A program made the translations under genes and the position numbers. The notes under the pieces are model-generated. The model searched no databases and had not been told where the DNA came from. It worked only from the letters and a program-made list of their open reading frames with translations. From Desertifilum tharense IPPAS B-1220 (GTDB lineage Bacteria > Cyanobacteriota > Cyanobacteriia > Cyanobacteriales > Desertifilaceae): a stretch of 64,000 nt of DNA. How positions within the stretch are numbered: the stretch's first letter is position 1; each line of letters opens with the position of its first letter. The stretch is from NCBI RefSeq assembly GCF_001746915.1, contig NZ_MJGC01000049.1, forward strand, positions 1-64,000. Reading direction: 5' to 3'. This document shows, one piece after another, positions 48,289 through 60,605 of the stretch.

Positions 48289-50403
48289 ATGACTGAAACC
48301 ATTCGCTTTCTCATGTGTCCTCCCGACCACTACGACGTGGATTATGTGATTAATCCGTGGATGGAGGGAAACGTCCACAAATCCTCGCGCGATCGCGCCG
48401 TCGAGCAGTGGCAAAAGCTTTACCATATTCTCAAAGACATTGCGATCGTCGATTTGGTCGAACCGGCTCAAGGTTGGCCCGACATGGTGTTTACAGCCAA
48501 CGCGGGTTTAGTATTAGGGGATAACGTCGTTCTGAGTTGTTTTTATCACCCCGAACGCCAAGGCGAAGAACCCCACTTCAAAGCCTGGTTTGAGTCCCAA
48601 GGGTCCACCGTTCACGAACTCCCGCGCGATCTTCCCTTTGAAGGGGCAGGCGATGCCTTATTAGACCGAGAAGGACGTTGGTTATGGGCGGCCTATGGTT
48701 TCCGTTCAGAACTCGACTCCCACCCCTACATTGCCAAATGGTTAGATATTGAAGTTCTGTCCTTAAGACTCATCGACGAGCGTTTTTATCACCTCGACAC
48801 CTGCTTCTGTCCCCTCACAGGCGGCTATTTACTGTACTATCCTCCCGCCTTCGATGCCTACTCCAACCGCTTAATTGAAATGCGGGTTCCCGCCGAAAAA
48901 CGGATTGCGATTGGCGAACCCGATGCGGTTAACTTTGCCTGCAATGCCGTTAATGTTAACCAAACCATCGTCCTCAACAAAGCCAGCAGCGACCTAAAAG
49001 CACAACTCGGCGAACTCGGCTTTACCGTTATCGAAACCCCCTTAACCGAATTCCTCAAAGCCGGAGGCGCATCCAAGTGCTTAACCTTGCGCGTCACCGA
49101 ACCCATCCGCCCAGAACTGCACGCCACCACCCAAATCGAAAGCCGTACCATCCAGATGAAAGGTCATTTGCTGGATTCTGGCTTACTGAATCGTGCCTTA
49201 GATTTAGTGGTTGAAAACGGCGGTAGCTTCAAAGTCCTAAACTTCCAACTCGGCGAACAGCGTCAAAGCACCTCCACCACTGAGATTAAGATTTCTGCCC
49301 CTTCCCAGGATGTGATGGAAGAAATCATGTCTCAGTTGATTGACTTAGGGGCCGTTGCACCGCCGCAAGAAGTCTGCGATACCAACCTGCAAACCGTCGC
49401 CCAAGATGGGGTAGCGCCCGATGACTTCTATGTCACCACCATTTATCCCACCGAAGTCCGCGTTAATTGTCAGTGGGTTCCCGTGCAAAAGCAACGCATG
49501 GATGGGGCGATTGTTGTTTCTCAAATGGAAGGGGAAATTACCGCCTACTGCAAGCTGCTGCGCGACTTAAAAGCAGGCGAACAGGTGATTGTCGGCGTTC
49601 AAGGGATTCGTACCGTTCGCAAGGCCGAATCGCGAGAACAGCGCAACGCCCAAGAATTCAGCTTCATGGGGGCGGGGGTTTCTAGCGAACGGCGCGTAGA
49701 ATTAGTTGTCGAACAAATTGCTTGGGAATTGCGGCAAATCCGCGACCAAGGCGGTAAGGTTGTGGTAACGGCCGGCCCTGTGGTCATTCACACGGGCGGC
49801 GGCGAACATCTTTCCCACCTGATCCGCGAAGGATACGTGCAAGCGTTACTCGGAGGAAATGCGATCGCCGTTCACGACATGGAACAATCCATGATGGGAA
49901 CCTCCCTCGGCGTCGATATGAAACGCGGAACCCCAGTACGCGGCGGACATCGCCACCACCTCAAAATCATTAACCTGATTCGCCGTTACGGTAGTATCGC
50001 CAAAGCTGTAGAACAAGGTGCGCTGACGCGCGGCGTGATGTACGAATGCGTCAAGAATAACGTTCCCTTCTCTCTGGCAGGTTCCATCCGCGACGATGGA
50101 CCGCTACCCGATACGGAAATGAACTTAATTAAGGCGCAAGAGGAATACGCCCGCCTGCTGGAAGGGACTGATATGATTCTGATGCTCTCTTCCATGCTGC
50201 ACTCGATTGGCGTCGGCAATATGACCCCCGCAGGCGTGAAGATGGTCTGTGTGGATATTAACCCGGCCGTTGTGACAAAATTGAGCGATCGCGGTTCGGT
50301 GGAATCCGTTGGCGTCGTCACCGATGTTGGTCTATTCCTCAGCTTGTTAGTCCAACAACTCGACAAACTCACCAAACCCTACAAGGTGGTTCAACCCGTC
50401 TAA
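48289..50403 (+). CDS. argZ: Arginine dihydrolase / ornithine cyclodeaminase-like bifunctional protein (ArgZ/AgrE)
   Basis: A 704-residue protein with the ArgZ/AgrE layout. The N-terminal part (about 1-285) is an amidinotransferase-type (guanidine-modifying) fold: MCPPDHYDVDYVINPWM near the start, GWPDMVFTANAGLV, the catalytic His in RFYHLDTCFCPL and the catalytic Cys in GGASKCLTLRV. It hydrolyses arginine to ornithine, CO2 and ammonium. The C-terminal part (from about 290) is the LOR/SDH-like, NAD-binding domain (GAGVSSERRVELVVEQI, VVTAGPVVIHTGGGEH, VGNMTPAGVKMVCVDINPA), which in Anabaena converts ornithine to proline. Together they form the ornithine-ammonia cycle that mobilises cyanophycin nitrogen. 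Followed by a strong terminator. Confidence 0.94.
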   Translation: MTETIRFLMCPPDHYDVDYVINPWMEGNVHKSSRDRAVEQWQKLYHILKDIAIVDLVEPAQGWPDMVFTANAGLVLGDNVVLSCFYHPERQGEEPHFKAWFESQGSTVHELPRDLPFEGAGDALLDREGRWLWAAYGFRSELDSHPYIAKWLDIEVLSLRLIDERFYHLDTCFCPLTGGYLLYYPPAFDAYSNRLIEMRVPAEKRIAIGEPDAVNFACNAVNVNQTIVLNKASSDLKAQLGELGFTVIETPLTEFLKAGGASKCLTLRVTEPIRPELHATTQIESRTIQMKGHLLDSGLLNRALDLVVENGGSFKVLNFQLGEQRQSTSTTEIKISAPSQDVMEEIMSQLIDLGAVAPPQEVCDTNLQTVAQDGVAPDDFYVTTIYPTEVRVNCQWVPVQKQRMDGAIVVSQMEGEITAYCKLLRDLKAGEQVIVGVQGIRTVRKAESREQRNAQEFSFMGAGVSSERRVELVVEQIAWELRQIRDQGGKVVVTAGPVVIHTGGGEHLSHLIREGYVQALLGGNAIAVHDMEQSMMGTSLGVDMKRGTPVRGGHRHHLKIINLIRRYGSIAKAVEQGALTRGVMYECVKNNVPFSLAGSIRDDGPLPDTEMNLIKAQEEYARLLEGTDMILMLSSMLHSIGVGNMTPAGVKMVCVDINPAVVTKLSDRGSVESVGVVTDVGLFLSLLVQQLDKLTKPYKVVQPV

Positions 50404-50430
50404 AACCTTATCGAAAATTAGGACAAACTG

Positions 50431-50463
50431 AGGCTGTTCTCACTCGCGAGGGCAGCCTTTTTT
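50431..50463 (+). terminator. Terminator of argZ
   Basis: AGGCTGTTCTC (50431-50441) pairs with GAGGGCAGCCT (50448-50458), with two G-U pairs, followed by a T-run. Confidence 0.85.
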
Positions 50464-50509
50464 AGGGGCGTTACAATAAGGCAATCCACCCCTAACCCTG
50501 ATTCGTGCT

Positions 50510-51265
50510 ATGGTTCAACAAATCGCCACAGAATCGATTATCTATCCTGACAGCGACGGTCAACCGATGGCAGACAATACGAAACAGTTTCGCTGGATCG
50601 TTGTTATCAAGGAAAACTTAGAATTATTGTTTGCGAATAATCCCGACGTGTTTGTCGCAGGCGATTTGTTATGGTACCCCGTGGAAGGGAATAATAAAAT
50701 TCGTCAAGCCCCCGATGCAATGGTCGTATTCGGTAGACCAAAAGGGGATAGAGGTTCCTATCGCCAGTGGAATGAGGACAATATTGCCCCCCAGGTGGTG
50801 TTTGAAATCCTTTCTCCGGGAAATCGCCCGAAAGAAATGATTCAAAAGTTTAAATTCTACGAACGTTATGGGATTGAAGAATATTATCTCTATGACCCAG
50901 ATGATAATGAACTCAGCGGTTGGCTGCGTTCGGCGTCCGATTTAGAAATGATTGAAACAATGGAGAATTGGGTGAGTCCCCGGTTAGGGATTCGCTTTCA
51001 ACTGATGTCGGATACCCTCTTAATTTACCGTCCCGACGGACAACGCTTTCTCACCTTTGTAGAAATTGCCCAATTGCAAGCCCAAGAAACTCGACGCGCC
51101 GAACAGGAACGCCAACGCGCCGAACAAGAACAGCAACGCGCCGAACAAGAACGCCAACGCGCCGAACAAGAACGCCAACGGGCTGAACGAGAACAGCGAC
51201 GCGCCGAACGGTTAGCCGAACAGTTACGGGCGTTAGGCGTTGAACCGGATTTTGAGGAAGATTAG
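50510..51265 (+). CDS. Uma2 family protein with heptad coiled-coil tail (copy 1)
   Basis: A 251-residue Uma2 protein. The nuclease-like core is recognisable (QAPDAMVVFG, PQVVFEILSPGN, KFKFYERYGIEEYYLYDPD). From about residue 185 a 7-residue unit RAEQERQ repeats five times, making a perfect heptad coiled coil, ending in RAERLAEQLRALGVEPDFEED. The tail units are encoded by a 21-bp minisatellite (51095-51220). The core is nearly the same as the gene at 52102, so the two are recent duplicates; a more divergent paralog (51302) lies between. The three may be one transcript. Confidence 0.9.
   Translation: MVQQIATESIIYPDSDGQPMADNTKQFRWIVVIKENLELLFANNPDVFVAGDLLWYPVEGNNKIRQAPDAMVVFGRPKGDRGSYRQWNEDNIAPQVVFEILSPGNRPKEMIQKFKFYERYGIEEYYLYDPDDNELSGWLRSASDLEMIETMENWVSPRLGIRFQLMSDTLLIYRPDGQRFLTFVEIAQLQAQETRRAEQERQRAEQEQQRAEQERQRAEQERQRAEREQRRAERLAEQLRALGVEPDFEED
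51095..51220 (+). repeat. 21-bp coding minisatellite
   Basis: Five near-identical 21-bp units (consensus CGCGCCGAACAAGAACGCCA plus A), starting 51095, 51116, 51137, 51158 and 51179, then a diverged sixth. Each encodes one RAEQERQ heptad. The paralogous gene carries two units plus a diverged one at 52690-52752. Confidence 0.9.
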
Positions 51266-51301
51266 ACTAAAATCAGCCTTAACATAATTTGGGTTAGCAC
51301 A

Positions 51302-52054
51302 ATGTACCAAAGCGACCCACCCTTAGACCCCAAAACAGTCTTACCCACCATGTACGATCTTCCTAGCGAAGATATACAGGAGGCTGGATTGCCAGACGAA
51401 TATCATAGCTTTCAACCTCAACTCCTCCGCGAAACATTTCAACCGCCTCACTATCCTGAAAATCGTATTTTTGTCGCTAGCGATTTAAACCTTTATTACG
51501 ATGTCCGCCATCCCCTATGGTACAAACGCCCAGATTGGTTTGCGGTGTTAGGGGTCGATCGATTCTACGAACAACGAGAGTTGAGAATGAGTTATGTAAC
51601 TTGGCAAGAAGGGGTCAATCCTTTTATTGGGGTTGAGTTGCTTTCCCCTGGAACAGAACGGGAAGATTTAGGACAAACGCTGCGAGAGGCTAACCAACCG
51701 CCCACAAAATGGGAGGTTTACGAACAAGTTTTGCGCGTTCCCTACTATATTGTTTTTGACCGCTACACTAACCAGTTACAGGCATTTCAGCTAGTGGGAA
51801 GTCGCTATGCAGGGTTAGATGTTAGTGAAGCGCGAGTTTGGATCGATGAGATTCAATTGGGTTTGGGACTTTGGCAAGGCACTTATCAAGGGATAGAACG
51901 CTTGTGGCTGCGCTGGTACGATGTCCAGGGAAATTGGATTTTGACACCTGAAGAAAGGATAGCCGAAAGGGTGGAGAAAGAACGGCGACGTGCTGAACGG
52001 CTAGCCGAACAGTTACGCGCTTTAGGAGTTGAACCAGATTTTGAGGAAGAGTAA
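51302..52054 (+). CDS. Uma2 family protein (divergent paralog)
   Basis: A 250-residue Uma2 protein with a longer N terminus (DPPLDPKTVLPTMYDLPSED). The core is recognisable from YKRPDWFAVLG, NPFIGVELLSPGTERED and KWEVYEQVLRVPYYIVFDR. It has no heptad array but ends with the same RAERLAEQLRALGVEPDFEEE signature as its neighbours, so the C-terminal segment is shared by descent or recombination. It lies 36 bp after copy 1 and 47 bp before copy 2. Confidence 0.9.
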   Translation: MYQSDPPLDPKTVLPTMYDLPSEDIQEAGLPDEYHSFQPQLLRETFQPPHYPENRIFVASDLNLYYDVRHPLWYKRPDWFAVLGVDRFYEQRELRMSYVTWQEGVNPFIGVELLSPGTEREDLGQTLREANQPPTKWEVYEQVLRVPYYIVFDRYTNQLQAFQLVGSRYAGLDVSEARVWIDEIQLGLGLWQGTYQGIERLWLRWYDVQGNWILTPEERIAERVEKERRRAERLAEQLRALGVEPDFEEE

Positions 52055-52101
52055 AGTGCGATCGCTACAATAAAAACAACTCCAGCCACAAACCCAGCAG
52101 C

Positions 52102-52794
52102 ATGGTACAACACCTCAAACCGAATCCTGCGATTATCTACCCCGACAGTGACGGTCAACCGATGTCAGACAATACTAAACAGTTTCGCTGGATAGTGGTC
52201 ATTAAAGAAAACTTAGAACTTTTGTTTGCAGATCGTCCCGATGTGTTTGTTGCAGGCGATTTGTTATGGTATCCCGTGGAGGGTGACAATAAAATTCGCC
52301 AAGCCCCTGATGCAATGGTCATTTTTGGCAGACCCAAAGGGGATAGGGGGTCTTATCGCCAATGGGAAGAAGACCAGATTACACCCCAGGTTGTCTTTGA
52401 AATTGTATCTCCGGGCGATCGCCTCCGTAAAATGTTCAACAAATTCAAATTCTACGAACATTACGGCGTTGAAGAATACTATGTATATGACCCAGATACC
52501 CATGAATTAATTGGCTGGCTGCGTTCGGGTAACGTCTTTGAAGTGGTTGAAGAGATGAACGGTTGGGTGAGTCCTCGCCTAGAGATTCGCTTTCAACTGA
52601 CCTCTGATACTTTAGAAATCTATCATCCCAACGGGCAACGCTTTCTCACCTTTGTAGAAATTGCCCAACTGCGCGAACAGGAAACGCAACGCGCCGAACA
52701 GGAACGCCAACGCGCCGAACGAGAACAGCGACGCGCCGAACGGTTAGCCGAACAGTTACGCGCCTTGGGAGTCGAACCGGATGAAGGCGAATAA
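52102..52794 (+). CDS. Uma2 family protein with heptad tail (copy 2)
   Basis: A 230-residue Uma2 protein very similar to the one at 50510: same start pattern (IYPDSDGQPM, DNTKQFRWIVVIKENLELLF), same core (QAPDAMVIFGRPKGDRGSY, PQVVFEIVSPGDR). The heptad tail is shorter, with two full 21-bp units, which accounts for most of the length difference. It ends RAERLAEQLRALGVEPDEGE. The difference in unit number between the two copies points to slippage. Confidence 0.9.
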   Translation: MVQHLKPNPAIIYPDSDGQPMSDNTKQFRWIVVIKENLELLFADRPDVFVAGDLLWYPVEGDNKIRQAPDAMVIFGRPKGDRGSYRQWEEDQITPQVVFEIVSPGDRLRKMFNKFKFYEHYGVEEYYVYDPDTHELIGWLRSGNVFEVVEEMNGWVSPRLEIRFQLTSDTLEIYHPNGQRFLTFVEIAQLREQETQRAEQERQRAEREQRRAERLAEQLRALGVEPDEGE

Positions 52795-52883
52795 CCCTCA
52801 AACTACCGCAAATCTCAACTAGCTAAAAGCCCAGAGAGATTTTAGAATCGGGGAATTACTCTATTTGCCTGTACAAAAAGAAG

Positions 52884-53144
52884 ATGCCAAGACCGACACA
52901 AGCGCATATGTCCCGAACCATCGGCAAAAATAAGCCTAGCGGCGTCAAAGATATGACCAAGCGCCAAATGGAATATTACATGGGTGCAAAGCTAATTGAA
53001 GTAGGCGTCGATCCCAAATCCGCCATTTATCGCTGGTCTGTTGAAACCCAGAATAACAATGAAGTTTGGACCTACAGCGCCTACTGGGGAAACTCAAAAG
53101 AAGAATTATTACAAAAAGAACAAGAAACCTCTAACAACGAGTAA
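52884..53144 (+). CDS. Small hypothetical protein
   Basis: An 86-residue, basic-to-acidic soluble protein with no recognised domain. The N terminus is rich in basic residues (SRTIGKNKPSGVKDMTKRQM); the middle reads YYMGAKLIEVGVDPKSAIYRWSVET, with WTYSAYWGNSKEELL near the C terminus. Aromatic residues spaced through the C-terminal half suggest a small folded domain. An ATG at 52908 (MSRTIGKNK) is an alternative start. It lies 90 bp downstream of the Uma2 trio and 160 bp upstream of the SPFH gene, with a hairpin after it. Confidence 0.65.
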   Translation: MPRPTQAHMSRTIGKNKPSGVKDMTKRQMEYYMGAKLIEVGVDPKSAIYRWSVETQNNNEVWTYSAYWGNSKEELLQKEQETSNNE

Positions 53145-53156
53145 GAAACTGAGATC

Positions 53157-53187
53157 GAGGGGTAAGAATTGACGATGCTTACCCCTC
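53157..53187. terminator. Hairpin after the small gene
   Basis: GAGGGGTAAG (53157-53166) pairs perfectly with CTTACCCCTC (53178-53187), 10 bp stem and 11-base loop. There is no T-run on either side, so it may be a terminator needing other factors, or an operator. Confidence 0.5.
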
Positions 53188-53304
53188 AAGCAATTTCCTG
53201 CTTTAGAGAATTTTTCTGAAATTGATGTGGATTTGCTGAAGTTACTTATGGCACCTTTAAACTAGGTAGCTCTAGGCAGTTGTAGATTCATAGGAGGGAG
53301 CAGC

Positions 53305-54573
53305 GTGAGCCTCTTTGGTAAGCTTCGCGGCGAGTTCATTGATATTATCGAATGGCTCGATCCGTCCAACGATACCCTAGCGTATCGGTTTGAGCGCTTT
53401 CAGAACGAAATCAAGAATGGCGCAAAACTCACGGTTCGTCCGGGTCAAACGGCGGTTTTTGTTAATGAAGGACAAATTGCTGATGTCTTTGGGCCGGGGA
53501 TGTACTCCCTGACCACCCAAAACTTGCCGATCCTGAGTACGCTGCAAGGGTGGCCCTATGGCTTCAACTCGCCATTTAAAGCAGAAGTCTATTTCTTTAA
53601 TACCAAACAGTTCACTAACCTGAAATGGGGAACTTCTAACCCGATTATGCTGCGCGATGCCGATTTTGGTGTCGTTCGGGTACGGGCTTATGGGAATTAC
53701 AGTATTCGGATTGTCGATCCGGCAGCTTTGCTACAAGAATTAGTCAGTACCGATGGCTTGTTTCAGGTAGATCGCGTCCAAGATCACCTGCGTAACCTCA
53801 TTGTGACAGCATTTGCCAGTTGGTTAGGGCGATCGCAAATTCCCATTATCGATCTGGCCGCCCACTATCGCGAACTCGGCGAACAAGTCCGCAGCGGCAT
53901 TCAAGCCGAAATCCAGAATTTAGGAATTGAACTTTCTGGCCTACTGATTGAAAATGTCTCTGTTCCCGAAACCGTAGAACAAGCCCTTGACAAACGCGCC
54001 TCAATGGGAGTCTTGGGCAATATGCAGCAATACGCCCAATATCAAGCCGCTAACGCGGTTGAACAGTCTGCCCAAAATCCTGGCGGTGGGAATTCTGCCC
54101 TAGACTTTGGCGTTGGAATGGCAATGGGACAACAGTTAGCCAACTCTTTTGGTCAACAAACGCCGCACACCCCGCAAACGCCCCCACCACCCCCCACCGC
54201 CCAATGGTACATGGCGAAAAACAATCAACAACTGGGGCCATTTGACCTCAACCAACTCTCTCAACAAGGTCTAACCGCCGATACCCTAGTGTGGCGTGCT
54301 GGGTTAGCAGAATGGCAGCCTGCGGTTCAAGTGGCAGAATTAGCTTCTATCCTACCGCCCCCCGTTGCGCCCCCCATCCCTCAACCCCAAGTGGCTCGCG
54401 GAGAATGGTATATTTTCCGCAACGGCGAATCCCTGGGCCCCTTTAACATTAACCAATTACCCGAACAAGGCTTAAGCAGTCGAACCAATGTCCGACGCGA
54501 AGGCGAAACCGAGTGGGTGCGGGCAAGAGATGTAGCAGAATTAGCCCCCTTGTTAGCCACTTTGGGAGAATAA
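53305..54573 (+). CDS. SPFH-domain protein with two GYF_2 domains (YdjI-like)
   Basis: A 422-residue protein. Residues about 20-240 form an SPFH/band-7 domain of the 'virion core' subgroup (TVRPGQTAVFVNEGQIADVF, PIMLRDADFGVVRVRAYGNY, SGLLIENVSVPETVEQALDK). A Gln/Ala-rich linker follows, then two GYF_2-type domains at about 300-350 (WYMAKNNQQLGPFDLNQL) and 367-415 (WYIFRNGESLGPFNINQL), which usually bind peptides or act as protein-docking modules. Bacillus YdjI, an SPFH protein that recruits PspA to the membrane, belongs to this subgroup. The start is GTG, with AGGAGG seven bases upstream. The zinc-ribbon gene follows. Confidence 0.9.
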   Translation: MSLFGKLRGEFIDIIEWLDPSNDTLAYRFERFQNEIKNGAKLTVRPGQTAVFVNEGQIADVFGPGMYSLTTQNLPILSTLQGWPYGFNSPFKAEVYFFNTKQFTNLKWGTSNPIMLRDADFGVVRVRAYGNYSIRIVDPAALLQELVSTDGLFQVDRVQDHLRNLIVTAFASWLGRSQIPIIDLAAHYRELGEQVRSGIQAEIQNLGIELSGLLIENVSVPETVEQALDKRASMGVLGNMQQYAQYQAANAVEQSAQNPGGGNSALDFGVGMAMGQQLANSFGQQTPHTPQTPPPPPTAQWYMAKNNQQLGPFDLNQLSQQGLTADTLVWRAGLAEWQPAVQVAELASILPPPVAPPIPQPQVARGEWYIFRNGESLGPFNINQLPEQGLSSRTNVRREGETEWVRARDVAELAPLLATLGE

Positions 54574-54673
54574 CATTCAGTGCAGCGTGCCGAGTAAAGT
54601 CAAAGCGTGCAGAATACAAAGTTCCATTGCTAGCTTCTGTACCGCAGAGAATGCTGAGTTCATACAGAATATG

Positions 54674-54730
54674 CCATCCCCCCATTTCCCCATCCCCCCA
54701 TCCCCCCACCTCCCCATCCCCCCATCCTCT
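54674..54730. repeat. C-rich heptamer repeat abutting a start codon
   Basis: Units of the CCCCATC / CCCCACC type run from 54674 to 54730 with a mostly 7-base period. The array ends two bases before the ATG of the zinc-ribbon gene and occupies its ribosome-binding region. Confidence 0.8.
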
Positions 54731-54732
54731 CT

Positions 54733-55893
54733 ATGAATTCTCAACCCGCCACTCAAAAATTCCCTTGTTCGGGGTGTGGGGCAGATTTGGAGTACCATCC
54801 GGGAACCACATCGCTGAAATGTCCGTATTGCGGGCGACTAGAAGCGATCGCACCAACCCCCCAAACGGTAGAAGAACGGAGTTTTGACGCCCACGCCTAT
54901 CAAAACCAAACCCGTTTTGCCAAACTCTCCACCACCGCTTTAGAAGTCCGCTGTTCCGACTGTGGGGCGAGTTTTATCTTTGAACCACCCCACACTGCCG
55001 GGAAATGTCCCTTTTGTGCCTCAAATATTGTGGCGCAACCCACGGAAGCCAGCCCAACGCTAGAACCCGAAGGCTTAATTCCGTTTAAGGTTAGCCAAAA
55101 ACAAGCCCGCCAGCAGGTTCAAGATTGGCTAAAAAGTCGTTGGTTTGCCCCAACGGAGTTAAAACAACTCGCGCAACAGGAACGGCTGCAAGGGGTTTAT
55201 CTCCCGTTTTGGACGTATGACGCCCAAACCCACAGTACCTATCGGGGGGAACGGGGAGAACATTATTATGTGACAGAAACCTATACTGAAACCAATGCTC
55301 AAGGGGAAACGGAGACGAAAACCCGCCAAGTTCAGCATACTCGTTGGCATTCAGTATCCGGGCGAGTGTCGCGCTTTTTTGATGATGTGTTGGTTCCCGG
55401 TACGCAGTCGATTGAAACGCATCGCCTCGCCTGCTTAGAACCTTGGGAGTTAAAACAATCTCTGTGTGCCTATAATCCTTCTTATCTTGCCGGGTTTGAA
55501 GCCCAGCGATCGCAAGTCCCGGTGGAAGATGGCTTGCAAATCGCTAAAAATATCATGTCGGGTACCATCACCTCAGATGTCCGCTGGGATATTGGCGGCG
55601 ACGAACAGCGCATTCACAATATTTCCACCACTTATAGCCAAATTACCTTTAAACATCTCTTACTCCCGGTTTGGATTACCGCTTACCGCTATCGCCAGAA
55701 ACGCTATCAGGTGATGGTGAACGCCTTAACTGGGAAAGTGCATGGCGATCGCCCCTATAGTGTATGGAAAATCGCCAGCACCGTGGGCGCAGTGGTTGCG
55801 ATCGCGCTTTCGATTTTTCTCCTGTTTCAGATTCCGTGGGACAATATTCGCCCTCCTAGCCGTTCTCCAGTTCCCACCCAGCCTCAACAATAG
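54733..55893 (+). CDS. Double zinc-ribbon membrane protein (YdjG-like)
   Basis: A 386-residue protein with two TFIIB-like zinc ribbons at the N terminus (CSGCGADLEYHPGTTSLKCP to CG, about residues 12-36; CSDCGASFIFEPPHTAGKCP, about 75-97). A beta-rich central domain follows (LQGVYLPFWTYDAQTHSTYR, and LLLPVWITAYRYRQKRYQVM), then a C-terminal membrane segment (about 350-372, TVGAVVAIALSIFLLFQIPW) and a Pro-rich end. Domain order matches YdjG of the Bacillus PspA/YdjGHI membrane-stress group, and the gene sits directly after the SPFH gene. The start codon has no Shine-Dalgarno because heptamer repeats fill its place. Confidence 0.85.
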   Translation: MNSQPATQKFPCSGCGADLEYHPGTTSLKCPYCGRLEAIAPTPQTVEERSFDAHAYQNQTRFAKLSTTALEVRCSDCGASFIFEPPHTAGKCPFCASNIVAQPTEASPTLEPEGLIPFKVSQKQARQQVQDWLKSRWFAPTELKQLAQQERLQGVYLPFWTYDAQTHSTYRGERGEHYYVTETYTETNAQGETETKTRQVQHTRWHSVSGRVSRFFDDVLVPGTQSIETHRLACLEPWELKQSLCAYNPSYLAGFEAQRSQVPVEDGLQIAKNIMSGTITSDVRWDIGGDEQRIHNISTTYSQITFKHLLLPVWITAYRYRQKRYQVMVNALTGKVHGDRPYSVWKIASTVGAVVAIALSIFLLFQIPWDNIRPPSRSPVPTQPQQ

Positions 55894-56000
55894 GATTTTT
55901 GTTTGAGTTGCGAACTGTTACTGTGCTAACTTTTGGGCGGTCGATCTGCTAAAACCGAACAAGGGTCGGCATCAAGAGGGCCAAAGTAGCATTTTGCGGG

Positions 56001-59405
<3,405 letters not shown>

Positions 59406-59504
59406 AATTTTGTCCGCTCTCTAGATCGAGAAGTACACAGGGAGCATTAATTTCGATATCGTTTTGATTGATAGCAACCTGCCTTTGATCCCCCAGCTTA
59501 AACC

Positions 59505-60590
59505 ATGAACCCAGTGAGTCGGAACAGTATAGTCCTCATTGTCGATGATGAATCCTCTGGATTTGAAGTCATTGAAGCTCATTTATTCCGGGAAGCCTAC
59601 GAGGTTGTTTATCTAGACAGCGCCAAACTCGCCATCCAACAGCTAGAGAATATCAAACCCGATGTCATCTTACTCGATGTGATGATGCCCGAACTCGATG
59701 GGATTGAAGCGTGTCGTCAAATTAAAGCCAAGCGGCATTGCCAACAGATCCCCATCATCATGGTAACGGCACTCAATGCCCCGGAAGACTTAGCCAGGGC
59801 CTTCGCTGCCGGAGCCGATGATTTTATCACCAAACCCGTCAGCGGCGTGGAGTTACGCGCCAGAGTCCGCTCCATGCTGCGGATTAAACAGCAGTATGAT
59901 GCCCTAGAAGCCACTCTGCACCTGCGGGAAGATTTATCTAACATGATCGTCCACGATCTCCGCAATCCCCTAGCGAGTATTTTATTAAGTAGCGAATTGC
60001 TCTTGCAGTATGGGGTTGAAGGCAAAACGCAAGAGAAAGTTAAAACCATTAATCTCGCAGCGCGCCAGCTCAATAGTATGATTAACGATCTGCTGATTCT
60101 AGCCAAAATGGAGTCAGGACAGATGCTTTTGAACTTAGTAGAAGTGGATCTTAAACAATTGGTGAGTAAAACGATCGCGCAATTTGAGGCGATCGCGCAA
60201 TCGAGAAATCAACGCCTGGTGAGCCGCCTACCAGAACTAGACCAACCAATTCTCGCCGATGCGTCCTTACTGAGTCGGGTTCTAGATAACTTACTCTCGA
60301 ATGCGATTAAATTCTCTCCCCGTCGCAGCACGATTACTCTAGAAACCCAGTATCTGAATTGTCCTCCTCCCCAACAGGTGATGATTCGGACATTAGACGA
60401 AGGACCGGGAATTGATGAAGCGGTGAAACAGCGAATATTTGATAAATATGAAGTCGGAACCCTCATGAGTGGCGTCACGCAAGTGGGTTTAGGATTGGCG
60501 TTTTGCAAAATGGTGATTGAAGCTCACCAAGGTTCGATCTTTGTGGAAGCCAATCAACCGAAAGGTTCAATTTTTACCATTACCCTCTAA
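59505..60590 (+). CDS. Response regulator-histidine kinase (REC-HisKA-HATPase)
   Basis: A 361-residue soluble protein with an N-terminal receiver (Asp58, LLDVMMPELDG) and a C-terminal kinase core: His150 in MIVHDLRNPLASIL and an HATPase domain (NLLSNAIKFSPRRS, DEGPGID, VGLGLAFCKMVIEAHQG). Proteins of this order act as intermediates in phosphorelays: the receiver is phosphorylated and controls the attached kinase. It follows the hybrid kinase and precedes cysC by 15 bp, with an AAGGAG in that gap, so it is probably co-transcribed with cysC. Confidence 0.93.
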   Translation: MNPVSRNSIVLIVDDESSGFEVIEAHLFREAYEVVYLDSAKLAIQQLENIKPDVILLDVMMPELDGIEACRQIKAKRHCQQIPIIMVTALNAPEDLARAFAAGADDFITKPVSGVELRARVRSMLRIKQQYDALEATLHLREDLSNMIVHDLRNPLASILLSSELLLQYGVEGKTQEKVKTINLAARQLNSMINDLLILAKMESGQMLLNLVEVDLKQLVSKTIAQFEAIAQSRNQRLVSRLPELDQPILADASLLSRVLDNLLSNAIKFSPRRSTITLETQYLNCPPPQQVMIRTLDEGPGIDEAVKQRIFDKYEVGTLMSGVTQVGLGLAFCKMVIEAHQGSIFVEANQPKGSIFTITL

Positions 60591-60605
60591 GGAGAGACAA
60601 ACTGA

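Noticed and set aside
50510-52794. Uma2 cluster as a restriction or defence island
   Set aside because: No methylase, helicase or other defence gene is adjacent and Uma2 proteins are abundant in cyanobacteria.
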